Shown here: in pieces, positions 25,757 to 34,702 of the stretch
How positions within the stretch are numbered: position 1 is the stretch's first letter
How the letters are laid out: the number at the start of each line of letters is the position of its first letter
From: JANMJD01 sp963828405
GTDB lineage: Bacteria; Actinomycetota; Acidimicrobiia; Acidimicrobiales; Ilumatobacteraceae
Assembly (NCBI GenBank): GCA_963828405.1
Contig: CAWHEG010000030.1
Coordinates: 310,001-374,000 of the forward strand
DNA: 64,000 nucleotides
Direction: 5' to 3'
Position numbers and translations under genes: made by a program
Notes under the pieces: generated by a model
What the model saw: the letters and a program-made list of their open reading frames with translations, nothing else
The model's database searches: none
What the model was told of the DNA's origin: nothing

Positions 25757-27565
25757 TCACACGTCCAGGCCGAGCGCCTCCGCCTCGCCGGCGAGGGCCA
25801 TCCACGACTCCTCGGTGCCGGCGACCCGCTCCTCGGCGGCGGCCAGGGCCGCCCCGAGTTCGGCGAGCTTCACGTGGTCCGACGAGACGCCGCCGAGGCG
25901 GGCGATCAGCTCGTCGCGCCGGGCGGTGGCCTCGGCCATCTCCCGCTCGGCTTGACCGATCAGGCGACGCAGCGTGCTCGGACTGCGTGTGGCGGAACGG
26001 GTCGCCAGGGGGAGCGACCCGCTCGGTGTCGGCCCGGTCGCAGCGGCCCGCCCGGTACGGCCGGGCTGCGCCTCGAGCGGCCCGCCCTGCTTGGCCGCCG
26101 CCCGCTCGGCCAACCATCCGGCGACGCCGCCGCGCACCTCCCGGGCCCGGCCGGACGAGTCGAGGGCGACGATCTCGTCGACCGTTCGTTCCAGGAACGC
26201 CCGGTCGTGGCTGACGACGACCATCGCCCCGACCCAGTCCTCGAGGAAGTCCTCGATGGCCCGCAGCGTGTCGAGGTCGAGGTCGTTGGTCGGCTCGTCG
26301 AGCAGCAGCACGTTGGGTTGCTCGACGAGGGTGAGCAGCAGCTGCAGGCGACGGCGTTCGCCGCCCGACAGGGTGCCGATCGGGGCGAACTGGGCGTCGT
26401 CGTTGAACCAGAACCGCTCCATCAGTACGACCTGCTCGCGCGACGGTTCGGCCTGGTGCGGCCCGGCCACCGCCTCACGGACCCGCTGCGTCGGATCGAG
26501 ATGGCGTCCCAGCTGGTCGTAGTAGCCGATGCGGACCGTGGCCCCCCGTTCGATGCCGCCCTGGGTCGGCGTGAGCCGACCGGCGATCAGGTCGAGCAGC
26601 GTCGACTTGCCGGCGCCGTTCGCTCCGACGATGCCGAGCCGGTCGCCGGGTTCGAGCAGATGGTCGATGTGGTGCAGGACGGGAGTGCCGTCGGGCCAGG
26701 AGAAGCCGACGTCGTGCAGCACCATGCCCTTCGACCCCAACCGGGAGGTGCCGAGTCCGAGGTCGAGCCTGCCCGCCCGGGCGGCCGGCGCAGCGCGGCC
26801 CTCGACGATCGCCGTTGCCGCGTCGATGCGGGCCTTGGGCTTGCGGCTGCGCGCCGGGGCACCCCGGCGCAGCCACGCCAGCTCACGGCGGGCCAGGTTC
26901 CTGCGGGTGGCCTCGGCATTGGCGGCCTGATCCTCGCGCTCGGCCCGGCCGGCCAGGTACGCGGCGTAGCCCGAGCCGGCGTGCCATCCCTCGGGAACGT
27001 GGAGGTACCCGGTGCCGCGATCGAGCTCGAGCACCCGGTTGGTGACCCGATCGAGGACGTGGCGGTCGTGGGTCACCAGCACGAGGCCGCCCGGGAAGTC
27101 GGCCAGCCGGTCCTCGAGGAAGGCGATCGCGTCGAGATCGAGGTGGTTGGTCGGCTCGTCGAGCACGAGCAGGTCATGGTCACCGGCCAGCAGCCGGGCC
27201 AGTGCCACTCGCTTGATCTGGCCACCCGACAGAGTGTCGGTGGCGGCGTCGACGAGGCTGCTCATCCCGAGACGGTCGAGCATCGCCTCGGCCTCCCATC
27301 CTCCGCCGAGCGCCTCGCGTACCCGTCCCGGCGGCAGCACCGGCGCCTGGGGCAGCCAGCCGATCCGAGCACCGCGGCCCCGGCGCACGACACCGCTCTC
27401 GGGCTGGGCGTCACCGACGAGCATGCGCATCAGCGTCGACTTCCCGCACCCGTTGATGCCGACGATGCCCAACCGGTCGCCGCTCGACACGGTGACGGAC
27501 AGATCGGTGAACAGCGGGCGGTTGGGCCGGGACGCGCTGATCCGTTCGGCGTCGACGAGGATCAT
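25757..27565 (-). CDS. ABC-F ATPase, Uup-like
   Basis: 602 residues with two ABC cassettes and no membrane domain. Walker A: GINGCGKST (about 36) and GANGAGKST (second half); signatures LSGGQ and LSGGE; Walker B LLVLDEPTNHLD and VLLLDEPTNDLD. The C terminus is a Glu/Ala/Arg coiled coil typical of Uup. ABC-F proteins bind ribosomes and relieve stalling or give antibiotic protection; the Uup type is also linked to DNA-repeat stability. It stands alone, with 228 bases before the preceding gene on the same strand, in which I see only a duplicated GTCGGCATCC and no gene. Confidence 0.92.
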   Translation of the reverse strand: MILVDAERISASRPNRPLFTDLSVTVSSGDRLGIVGINGCGKSTLMRMLVGDAQPESGVVRRGRGARIGWLPQAPVLPPGRVREALGGGWEAEAMLDRLGMSSLVDAATDTLSGGQIKRVALARLLAGDHDLLVLDEPTNHLDLDAIAFLEDRLADFPGGLVLVTHDRHVLDRVTNRVLELDRGTGYLHVPEGWHAGSGYAAYLAGRAEREDQAANAEATRRNLARRELAWLRRGAPARSRKPKARIDAATAIVEGRAAPAARAGRLDLGLGTSRLGSKGMVLHDVGFSWPDGTPVLHHIDHLLEPGDRLGIVGANGAGKSTLLDLIAGRLTPTQGGIERGATVRIGYYDQLGRHLDPTQRVREAVAGPHQAEPSREQVVLMERFWFNDDAQFAPIGTLSGGERRRLQLLLTLVEQPNVLLLDEPTNDLDLDTLRAIEDFLEDWVGAMVVVSHDRAFLERTVDEIVALDSSGRAREVRGGVAGWLAERAAAKQGGPLEAQPGRTGRAAATGPTPSGSLPLATRSATRSPSTLRRLIGQAEREMAEATARRDELIARLGGVSSDHVKLAELGAALAAAEERVAGTEESWMALAGEAEALGLDV

Positions 27566-27696
27566 CGGTCAGACCGTTCGAGGCAGGGGGCGAGCGACGG
27601 CTTGGCGGACGGGCATCACGCTCTAGCCTGCCGGGCGTCGGCCCGAATCCCCCCGGCCGAGTTGCCGAATTCCACCCCCGAAGGCCGGAGGATCCG

Positions 27697-28668
27697 ATGA
27701 GTGAGCGTGTCGCCTACGACGAGTTCGGGCTGTTTCACGAGAACGCCGCCGAGTACGGGATCGCCTACGACGGCCCGCCCACCGTTCGCCGGGAGTTCGT
27801 CGACGTCGGCCCGGGGCGCCGGCTCAGCGCCCTGGTCTGGGGGGTCGGCACGCCGGAGCTGGTGTTCATCCACGGAGGCGCCCAGAACGCCCACACCTGG
27901 GACACCGTGGCGCTCGCCCTCGCACGGCCGCTGGTCGCCATCGACCTGCCCGGCCACGGTCATTCGGACGGCCCCGGCGACCACCAGCAGGGTGCGCTGT
28001 CGCTCGAGGGCAACGCCGGCGACGTGGCGACGGTGATCGAAGCGCTCGCCCCGCAGGCGTCGGCCGTGATCGGCATGTCACTGGGCGGGCTGACGGCGAT
28101 CGCCCTCGCCGGAGCCCGTCCGGAGCTGGTGCGTTCGCTGGTGCTCGTCGACATCACCCCGGGGGTGACCGGGCACAAGTCGCAGGCGATCACCAACTTC
28201 GTCAACGGCCCCAGGACGTTCCCGAGCTTCGCCGAGATCCTCGCCCGCACGATCGAGCACAACCCGACGAGGACGGAGGCCTCGCTGCGCCGCGGCATCC
28301 TGCACAACGCCGTGCAACTGCCCGACGGGTCGTGGCTCTGGCGGTATCGCCGCTTCGACGGGCCGAGTCCACTCGACGATCCGGCGGCGGGCGAGGCCGG
28401 CGCAGCGGGAGTCGAGGCGCCTCCCGGGTCCCGGTTCTCGTCGCTGTGGGACGTGCTCGGCCGCTTCGCCGGGCCGGTGATGCTGGTGCGGGGGATGGCG
28501 GCGCAGTCGGTCGTCGACGACGCCGACGAGGAACAGCTGCTCGAACGGCAACCGTCCGCCCGCGTCGAGCGCATCGCCGGGGCCGGCCACAGCGTGCAGG
28601 GCGACACCCCGGTCGAACTGGCCCGCCTGATCGACGACTTCACCCGGCGAGCGCCCCGGGTACCCTGA
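27697..28668 (+). CDS. Alpha/beta hydrolase
   Basis: 323 residues, alpha/beta-hydrolase fold. Oxyanion loop HGG at 59-61, nucleophile Ser128 in GMSLGG, acid in the VVDDAD segment and catalytic His in GAGHSVQG near the C terminus. A 30-residue N-terminal extension and an Ala/Gly-rich insert precede the last third. GGAGG lies five bases before the ATG. Its stop is five bases before the next gene, so the two are an operon with a quinone reductase-like enzyme. Substrate unknown; ester or C-C bond hydrolysis are typical for the family. Confidence 0.9.
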   Translation: MSERVAYDEFGLFHENAAEYGIAYDGPPTVRREFVDVGPGRRLSALVWGVGTPELVFIHGGAQNAHTWDTVALALARPLVAIDLPGHGHSDGPGDHQQGALSLEGNAGDVATVIEALAPQASAVIGMSLGGLTAIALAGARPELVRSLVLVDITPGVTGHKSQAITNFVNGPRTFPSFAEILARTIEHNPTRTEASLRRGILHNAVQLPDGSWLWRYRRFDGPSPLDDPAAGEAGAAGVEAPPGSRFSSLWDVLGRFAGPVMLVRGMAAQSVVDDADEEQLLERQPSARVERIAGAGHSVQGDTPVELARLIDDFTRRAPRVP

Positions 28669-28673
28669 CGGCC

Positions 28674-29612
28674 ATGCGCGCAGCACGACTTCACGAGATC
28701 GGCGGACCGCTCCACCTCGACGAGACCGACGCCCCGGTGGCCGGCGAGGGCGAGGTCCTCGTCGAGATGGCCTACGCCTCGGTCAACCCCCTCGACGTGT
28801 GGATCACCCAGGGCAATGTCGGCTCCGCCGCCGCCAACCTGCCCTGGACACCGGGTACCGAGGGGACCGGTCACCTCGAGGGCCGGCCGGTGCACGTACG
28901 CGGTGGGGGAGTCGGTGTGCTGCGTCAGGGCCTGTATGCCGAGGTCGTCGCCGTCCCGGCCGCCGCGGTGACGGCGCTGGCGGACGACGCCCACCTGGCC
29001 GAGATCGCCGCCCTCGGCGTGGCCGGGGTGACCGCGTGGAACGCCGTCCACGTCCACGGGTTGGTCTCCGCAGCCGATCGCGTCGTCGTGCTCGGCGCCA
29101 GCGGCGGTGTCGGCTCGATCGCCGTGCAGCTGGCAAAGGCCACCGGCGCGGTCGTCTGGGGCCAGACATCGAACGCCTCCAAGGCCGGCGGCATCCTCGC
29201 CGATGGCGCGGACCACGTCGTGGTCGCCGACGACGCCGGGCTGGCGTCCGACTTGGCGGAGCTGTCGCCGACGGTGGTGCTCGATCCGTTGGGCGGCCGG
29301 TACACGGCGGCGATGATCGACGCGTTGTCGGTGGGTGGTCGGCTCGTCGTCTACGGCACCTCCGCCGGCGAGGTGGTCCAGCTGAACATGCGCACGATGT
29401 ACCGCAAGGGCCTGACCATCTCGGGGTACACCGGCCTGCTCGAATCGGCCGAGACGGCGGCCGCCGTGATGCGTGGCATGCTCGACCGGCTTGCCGACGG
29501 CACGGTGCGGGTCGCCGTGGAGCTCGTGCCGTTGTCGGCCGCCGGCCAGGCCCACCGGCGCATCCTCGAGCGTGGCGTGGCGGGCAAGCTGGTGCTCGAC
29601 GTCCGGCACTGA
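28674..29612 (+). CDS. NADPH:quinone reductase-like zinc-free MDR oxidoreductase
   Basis: 312 residues of the medium-chain dehydrogenase/reductase superfamily. N-terminal GroES-like part (GEVLVEMAYASVNPLD), then a Rossmann domain with LGASGGVGSIAVQLAK for NADP(H). No Cys-rich structural zinc loop, which places it with quinone oxidoreductases. ATG at 28674 is five bases after the hydrolase stop. It may reduce an enone or quinone handled by the hydrolase, but this is inference from pairing only. Confidence 0.88.
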   Translation: MRAARLHEIGGPLHLDETDAPVAGEGEVLVEMAYASVNPLDVWITQGNVGSAAANLPWTPGTEGTGHLEGRPVHVRGGGVGVLRQGLYAEVVAVPAAAVTALADDAHLAEIAALGVAGVTAWNAVHVHGLVSAADRVVVLGASGGVGSIAVQLAKATGAVVWGQTSNASKAGGILADGADHVVVADDAGLASDLAELSPTVVLDPLGGRYTAAMIDALSVGGRLVVYGTSAGEVVQLNMRTMYRKGLTISGYTGLLESAETAAAVMRGMLDRLADGTVRVAVELVPLSAAGQAHRRILERGVAGKLVLDVRH

Positions 29613-29744
29613 GCGTCGGGACGCCAGGTGGCGGCTCCGACCGGAGCCCGACCGCGGCTGTACGACGCGGTGTGACATCTCGACACCAAACCCTCCTGAG
29701 AGGTCGGACGTGTACTCGGCGTCGTCTACTCACGGAGGAAGTAC

Positions 29745-30398
29745 ATGGAACGTCGGATGGTCTTGGCCGTTTCCGCGTCGACCGCACTGCTGTTGACCAC
29801 CGGAGGGATCGCCGCCGCCAGTATCGGTGATCTGCCGGTCCTCGGTTTGGGTGCCCACCGGTCGCCCGCCGCCGGTGCGGTCCGGCCGGCGCCGATCGTG
29901 GTCACCGAGGTGATCACGATGGACGATGTCGTCGTGGTGCCCGGGGACGTGCCCGCGGTCACGACCGGCGCGTCGGCACCCTCGACGATCGCCGACCCGA
30001 TGGCGCTGGTGGTCGCCGCTGCGGGCGGAACCGGGCCACGGTCGCCGGCGGTGGCGGTCAGGCCATCGGTGGCCCTCGCCCAGGCGACGCCGGCTCCGGC
30101 TGCACCGGCTGCACCGGCTGTACCGGCTGTACCGGCTGTACCGGCTGCACCGGCTGTACCGGCTGCTTCGGCGACACCGGCGGTCGGGGCGCAACCCGCC
30201 GGCACCGCCGGAGACCCGCCGGCACCGACCGTCGGCTCCAGCGCACCCGCTCGCCAGGTGAGCCCGGCGACGCCCGAACCGGGCGGCGAGGAGCATCACG
30301 AGGAGGAGGAAGAAGAGATCGCGGGGGCACCCGCCGGGTTCCCTGCCGGCTGCGGCAACCCCGTCGAGATGGACGGTTTCCGGGAATGCGAGGACTGA
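29745..30398 (+). CDS. Exported Pro/Ala-repeat protein with acidic and Cys-containing C terminus
   Basis: 217 residues: Sec-type signal (MERRMVLAVSASTALLLTTGG), about 70 residues of mixed sequence, a run of PAAPAVPAV repeats (about 113-143), then an acidic patch (HHEEEEEEI) and the end GCGNPVEMDGFRECED with two Cys. No enzyme motif. GGAGG lies eight bases before the ATG. First gene of an operon with a second Pro-rich membrane protein, ApbE and a ferric-reductase-like protein, so it may act as a wall-spanning partner in extracellular electron transfer. It lacks the FMN-attachment motif of known ApbE targets. Confidence 0.75.
   Translation: MERRMVLAVSASTALLLTTGGIAAASIGDLPVLGLGAHRSPAAGAVRPAPIVVTEVITMDDVVVVPGDVPAVTTGASAPSTIADPMALVVAAAGGTGPRSPAVAVRPSVALAQATPAPAAPAAPAVPAVPAVPAAPAVPAASATPAVGAQPAGTAGDPPAPTVGSSAPARQVSPATPEPGGEEHHEEEEEEIAGAPAGFPAGCGNPVEMDGFRECED
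30090..30166. repeat. 9-base tandem repeats coding PAV/PAA
   Basis: Eight to nine copies of CCGGCTGYA inside the Pro/Ala gene. Copies are nearly identical at the DNA level, so slippage-driven length variation is likely. Confidence 0.7.
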
Positions 30399-30400
30399 GC

Positions 30401-31276
30401 ATGCCCGGCGAACGTCCAAGCCCCGATGACACCCCCGGGACCGGGCCGACGCGTCCGTCCCACCCCGATCCGATGCGGGAGGCCCGTCTCGAACGGCTCG
30501 CCTCGCGCCGGCCCCGCCCGCCGGCAGATCCCTCGGCGATGCCGTCCGGCGGAGCGACCATGCCCGGGTTTGCGGCGCCCGACCCCGCCGACGTCGTGCC
30601 GGCGGCGTTCGCCGTGCAAGTGGTGCCTTCGGCGACCCCCCGCCGTCGCCGGCGGAGGCATCACGCGGCCGCGGCGCGGGTGCTCGCCGCGGGGCTGTCC
30701 GGTTCGGGCTTCCTCGCCGCCGTTGCGGCCTTCGCCGCCGACGTGCCCGAAACCACGGCCGACGACGTTCCGGCACCGGCGCCTGGCACCACCATCGTCA
30801 CCCGCACCGTGCACCGCACCGTCTACGTGGACGAGAACGGCGCACCGATCTCGCCGGTGACGACGTCGCCGCTGAGTGCGCCGGTGACCGACGTGCCGCC
30901 ATCCACGGCGCCGGCCCTCACCGTCGCGCCGAGCCTTGCGGCCGGGATCGCGACGACGGTCGCCGGGTTGCCGATCCCGGCAGCGGCCGCCACGCCGCCG
31001 GCCGTCGCCGCCGGAACAGGGTCGGCCGCCTCCGCTCCGAAGGCGACCCAGCCAGCTCCGGCGCCGGGCCCTGCTCCGGCCGACCCCCCGCCCGATCCGG
31101 CTCCGGCGGCGCCGCCGCCGCCTGCTGCCGACCCGGTGACGGCCCCCCCGGCAGTGACCGACCCGCCCCCGCCGCCTCCACCCCCGGCTCCGGTGATCAC
31201 CGACCCTCCGCCACCCCCACCCCCGCCGGCCACCGACCCGCCCCCGCCGCCGGCCTGCACGGGCACCACATGCTGA
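30401..31276 (+). CDS. Pro-rich single-pass membrane protein
   Basis: 291 residues from ATG at 30401, chosen for GAGG seven bases upstream; an in-frame ATG at 30386 overlaps the previous stop. Cytosolic N terminus of about 80 residues, a run of Arg (RRRRRRHH), one membrane span (about 92-108), then an extracellular part with TIVTRTVHRTVYVDENG and a long tail rich in Pro and Ala with several PPPPPPP runs, ending CTGTTC. The Arg cluster before the span gives an N-in, C-out orientation. Its stop overlaps the ApbE start. Structural or electron-path linker role is a guess. Confidence 0.75.
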   Translation: MPGERPSPDDTPGTGPTRPSHPDPMREARLERLASRRPRPPADPSAMPSGGATMPGFAAPDPADVVPAAFAVQVVPSATPRRRRRRHHAAAARVLAAGLSGSGFLAAVAAFAADVPETTADDVPAPAPGTTIVTRTVHRTVYVDENGAPISPVTTSPLSAPVTDVPPSTAPALTVAPSLAAGIATTVAGLPIPAAAATPPAVAAGTGSAASAPKATQPAPAPGPAPADPPPDPAPAAPPPPAADPVTAPPAVTDPPPPPPPPAPVITDPPPPPPPPATDPPPPPACTGTTC

Positions 31277-32190
31277 CCCTGGCCCTCCCCGACGAACGTC
31301 GATGGCTCGTCGCCAACGTGGCGGTGATGGGCACGCGAGGTGAGATCCAGCTCGACGGTTCATCCGACCACGTGGGGCGGGCGACCCGCCGCCTGGCGGA
31401 GCTGGAGTCGGCGTGGAGCCGGTTCCGTCCCGACAGCGAACTCGAACGCCTCCACGCCCGCGCCGGTCGGTGGGTGTCGGTGAGCGACGACCTGTGCCGG
31501 ATCCTCGACCTGGCCAAGTCGTCCCACGCGCAGACCGGCGGGTGGTTCGACCCGTCGATCCGCTCGTCACTGGAGCGTCTCGGCTACGACCGGACCTTCC
31601 GGGCGCTCCCCGCCGTCGGGCCCGGCGCGCGACGGACGGGCCGCGCTCCGGGTTTGGCCGGGCTGGATGTCGACGTGCCCGGCCGCCGTGCGCGCCTCGA
31701 GCCGGGTCTGGCGATCGACCTGGGTGGGATCGGCAAGGGCATGGCCGCCGACATCGTGGCCGCCGAGGCGGTGCGCGACGGCGCCCGGGCCGCCTGCATC
31801 GGCCTCGGCGGCGACATCGCCGTGGCCGGCGAGCCTCCGAGCGCGGCGGGCTGGGAGATCCCGGTCACCCACCCGCTCACCGGCGCCGTGCTCGCCCGGC
31901 ACTCCCTGTGGTGCGGCGGGATGGCGATGAGCACCACCTTGCTGCGCCGCTGGCGGGCCGGCGGGGATGACCAGCACCACCTGATCGATCCGACGAGCGG
32001 GCTGCCGTCGCGCACCGGGATCGACGCCGTGGCAGTGGTCGCGGCGAGCGCCGCCCGCGCCGAGGTGCTGGCCAAGGCGGCCTTGATCGCCGGAGAAGAC
32101 CACGGTCGGGAGATGCTGCTCGACGCCGGGGTGCGGGCGTGGATCGTGCGCGGTCGCCACGTGGAACGACTCCACGGGGAGGGATTCTGA
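31270..32190 (+). CDS. apbE: FAD:protein FMN transferase (ApbE)
   Basis: 306 residues. Family blocks: AVMGTRGEIQL at the N terminus, SAWSRFRPDSEL, DLGGIGKGMAADIVAAEA, GLGGDIAVAG and HHLIDPTSGLPSRTG. ApbE attaches FMN covalently to a Ser or Thr of exported redox proteins, using FAD and magnesium. Usual members carry a lipoprotein signal and act outside; this one has no signal, as in cytosolic or poorly annotated actinobacterial forms, so its compartment is uncertain. The ATG overlaps the stop of the Pro-rich gene and its stop overlaps the next ATG (TGATG), so it is in the middle of a coupled operon. No FMN-binding target domain is visible beside it. Confidence 0.9.
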   Translation: MLTLALPDERRWLVANVAVMGTRGEIQLDGSSDHVGRATRRLAELESAWSRFRPDSELERLHARAGRWVSVSDDLCRILDLAKSSHAQTGGWFDPSIRSSLERLGYDRTFRALPAVGPGARRTGRAPGLAGLDVDVPGRRARLEPGLAIDLGGIGKGMAADIVAAEAVRDGARAACIGLGGDIAVAGEPPSAAGWEIPVTHPLTGAVLARHSLWCGGMAMSTTLLRRWRAGGDDQHHLIDPTSGLPSRTGIDAVAVVAASAARAEVLAKAALIAGEDHGREMLLDAGVRAWIVRGRHVERLHGEGF

Positions 32191-32789
32191 TGCTGGCGAT
32201 CACCGGCAAGCTCACCTGGTTCGTGGCGCGATCGAGCGGCCTGATGGCCTGGGCCGTGCTGACCGCCAGCCTGCTGTGGGGGCTCGCCCTGTCGAGCCGC
32301 CTGATCCGCCGTCGGGGGGTGCCGGCGTGGCTCAACGATCTGCACAAGTTCCTCGGCACGCTCGCTGTGCTGTTCACCGCCGTCCACATGGCCGCGCTGT
32401 GGTTCGATCGCTTCGTGCCCTTCGGGGTGAGGGAGTCGTTCATCCCGATGGCATCGAAGTGGCGCCCGGGGGCCGTGGCGTGGGGGATCGTCTCGATGTA
32501 CCTGCTCGTCGCCATCCAGGCGACCTCACGGCTGATGCGACGGATGCCCCGTCGGGTGTGGCACACGATCCACCTGTCGAGTTTCGTGCTCTTCGTCACC
32601 GCCACGGTGCACGGCTTCGCCGCCGGCGCGGATCGCTCGAACCGCCTCGTCCAGTGGCTGTCGCTGACCGGTGCGACGCTCGTCGTGGCGATGACGGTGG
32701 CCCGCGTGCTCCACCGCCCTCCGCGCGGCGGTGCACGGTCGCCGATCGTTGGCCAGGCGGTGGCCCGCCGGTCGGTCGGCGTGGGATGA
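32190..32789 (+). CDS. Ferric reductase-like (MsrQ/YedZ type) membrane haem protein
   Basis: 199 residues with about five to six hydrophobic spans. His residues placed within helices (LHKFLGTLAVLFTAVHMAAL, HTIHLSSFVLFVTATVHGF) fit the two b-haem ligand pairs of the ferric reductase-like transmembrane domain. Such proteins pass electrons from quinol or cytosolic flavins across the membrane. ATG overlaps the ApbE stop and GAGGG lies before it. Together with ApbE it suggests a transmembrane electron route to a flavinylated or other exported acceptor. Confidence 0.82.
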   Translation: MLAITGKLTWFVARSSGLMAWAVLTASLLWGLALSSRLIRRRGVPAWLNDLHKFLGTLAVLFTAVHMAALWFDRFVPFGVRESFIPMASKWRPGAVAWGIVSMYLLVAIQATSRLMRRMPRRVWHTIHLSSFVLFVTATVHGFAAGADRSNRLVQWLSLTGATLVVAMTVARVLHRPPRGGARSPIVGQAVARRSVGVG

Positions 32790-32798
32790 TGCCCGGGC

Positions 32799-34211
32799 GT
32801 GGATGCCCCGGACAGCGATCTCGGCGGGAGCGTCGGGCCCGGCTCGGCGCTGACGGCCGAGCTCCGTTGCATCGTCGGCAGTGAGCATGTACTCGTCGAT
32901 CCGGCACTGACGGCGGGGTATTCGACGGACTGGACCGGGCGTTTCCGGGGCCGGGCCGCGGCCGTCGTGCGGCCCGGTTCGACCGGCGAGGTGGCCGCCG
33001 TCGTCGCTGCGTGCGCCGCGGCCGACCGGCCGATCGTCCCCCAGGGCGGGAACACGGGCCTCGTCGGCGGCGGGGTGCCGCTGCACGGCGAGGTCGTCGT
33101 CCACCTCGGCCGGCTCGACGCGCTCGAACCGGTCGACCGTGCGTCGTCGCAGGTCACCGTGGGCGCCGGCGTGACCCTGGCGAGGCTGCAGGAGCACGCC
33201 CGGCGATCGGGGCTGGCCTTCGGCGTCGACCTCGGGCCGCGCGACAGCTGCACGATCGGTGGGATGATCGCCACGAACGCCGGGGGGATCAACGTCCTGC
33301 GCTACGGGATGATGCGTCGACAACTCGTCGGCATCGAGGCCGTGCTCGGCGACGGCTCGGTCGTGTCGCACCTCTCGGGTCTGGCCAAGGACAACACGGG
33401 CTACGACCTCGCCGGCCTGCTCACCGGCAGCGAGGGCACGTTGGGCGTCGTCTGTCGCGCCCGGCTGCAGCTCGTGCCGGCGCTTCCCGAACGGGCGACG
33501 GCCCTGCTCGGTGTGGCTGACTTCGCCGCGGCGCTCGCCGTCGCGGTGACGCTGCGCGACCGGCTCGACCAGCTCGTCGCCGTCGAGGTGATGACCGCCG
33601 CAGGGGTCTCACTCGTCCACGACGCGGTGATCGGCGGGCAACCGGGCAACGCCGCGCTCGCCTCGCCGGTCGTGCTGCTCGTGGAACTGGCCGGTCGGGT
33701 CGATCCGCTCGACGAGTTGATCGCCGTGGTCGGCGAGTTGGAACTGGCCGCCGAGCCGGTGGTCGCCGCCACCCCCGAGCAGCGGAGGCGGCTGTGGTCG
33801 ATTCGGGAGCTCCATGCCGAGGCGCTGGCCCGCACCGGGCGGCCGATCAAACTCGACATCTCGGTACCCTTGTCGGCGATGGCCGGGTTCGTCGAGGCCG
33901 TGCGCCGGACCATCCCGGCGACCGCCGGCCTGGTCGTGTTCGGCCACATCGTCGACGGCAACCTGCACGTGAACGTGACCGGGGTCGACCCCGCCGACAT
34001 CGCCACGACGCGCCGGATCGAGGCGCTGGTGCTCACCGAGGTGGTCGTCGTCGGCGGGAGCGTGTCGGCCGAGCACGGCATCGGCGCGGCCAAGGCCGAC
34101 TATCTCGCCTGGTGCCGAACGCCGGCGGAGCTCGCCGCCTTCAGGGCGATCAAGTCGGCCCTCGATCCTGCCTCGATCATGAATCCGTGGGTGCTCTGCC
34201 CGGTGCGGTGA
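32799..34211 (+). CDS. FAD-linked oxidase, GlcD/D-2-hydroxyglutarate dehydrogenase family
   Basis: 470 residues from GTG at 32799, nine bases after the reductase gene. PCMH FAD domain: PQGGNTGLVGGGVPLHGEV, LGPRDSCTIGGMIATNAGG and GSEGTLGVV. C-terminal substrate domain: FGHIVDGNLHVNVT and EHGIGAAKADYL, with the metal-binding His and Glu of the 2-hydroxyacid oxidising group. Expected reaction: oxidation of a D-2-hydroxyacid, electrons passing to a quinone or flavoprotein. May be the last gene of the ApbE operon or a separate unit. Its end overlaps the converging zinc-ribbon gene. Confidence 0.9.
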   Translation: MDAPDSDLGGSVGPGSALTAELRCIVGSEHVLVDPALTAGYSTDWTGRFRGRAAAVVRPGSTGEVAAVVAACAAADRPIVPQGGNTGLVGGGVPLHGEVVVHLGRLDALEPVDRASSQVTVGAGVTLARLQEHARRSGLAFGVDLGPRDSCTIGGMIATNAGGINVLRYGMMRRQLVGIEAVLGDGSVVSHLSGLAKDNTGYDLAGLLTGSEGTLGVVCRARLQLVPALPERATALLGVADFAAALAVAVTLRDRLDQLVAVEVMTAAGVSLVHDAVIGGQPGNAALASPVVLLVELAGRVDPLDELIAVVGELELAAEPVVAATPEQRRRLWSIRELHAEALARTGRPIKLDISVPLSAMAGFVEAVRRTIPATAGLVVFGHIVDGNLHVNVTGVDPADIATTRRIEALVLTEVVVVGGSVSAEHGIGAAKADYLAWCRTPAELAAFRAIKSALDPASIMNPWVLCPVR

Positions 34212-34443
34212 GCAGGCGGCTCCGCTCCTGGGCGGCCGTCCGACTCGCCCGGGCACGGAAGTCGCGCACGGCCTGCTGCTCGGCCGTCGGCTCCGTGATC
34301 CCGTGCTCGCGCAGGTGACGCTCGAGCGCTCGCTCGACGATCACGGCGGCGCAGACGTGGCAGGTCACGTGGTAGGCGCACGACGCCGTCCACGCCCCGC
34401 CGATCAGCCCCTTGCGCCCGCAATCCGGGCAGTAGACCGTCAT
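34177..34443 (-). CDS. Small zinc-ribbon protein
   Basis: 88 residues starting MTVYCPDCGRKG. Cys/His pattern CPDC, CAYH and CHVC suggests one or two structural zinc sites in the first 40 residues; the rest is a charged helix. A longer in-frame start at 34560 exists but adds residues unlike the core. Function unknown; its 35-base overlap with the preceding flavoenzyme is convergent. The 259 bases upstream, to 34702, show no gene. Confidence 0.6.
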   Translation of the reverse strand: MTVYCPDCGRKGLIGGAWTASCAYHVTCHVCAAVIVERALERHLREHGITEPTAEQQAVRDFRARASRTAAQERSRLLTAPGRAPTDS

Positions 34444-34702
34444 GCAGCTCGGTCGATCCGACGTTCTCGGCCAATCACGTGACGCGGCTGCCATGGTCTT
34501 GGCGGCCGGATCGAGAAACACATTCCTACCCATTGTCGGTTCATCCCCGGTTTCGCCCACGTCCAGGAATCCTCAAGGGGTCCGGACGTGGAGGTGTCGC
34601 AGTGTGGCTATCTGGCGTCTTGACGACGCAGCCGGGGCAAGATGACGCGAATTCCCCACGCTTTTCTGAGGATTCTCAGGAGAACGACCCGGAACCGACG
34701 AC

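Noticed and set aside
25661..27700. 679-codon plus-strand frame over the ABC-F gene
   Set aside because: Antisense to a fully conserved ATPase; composition is Gly/Arg/Glu-rich with no motif.
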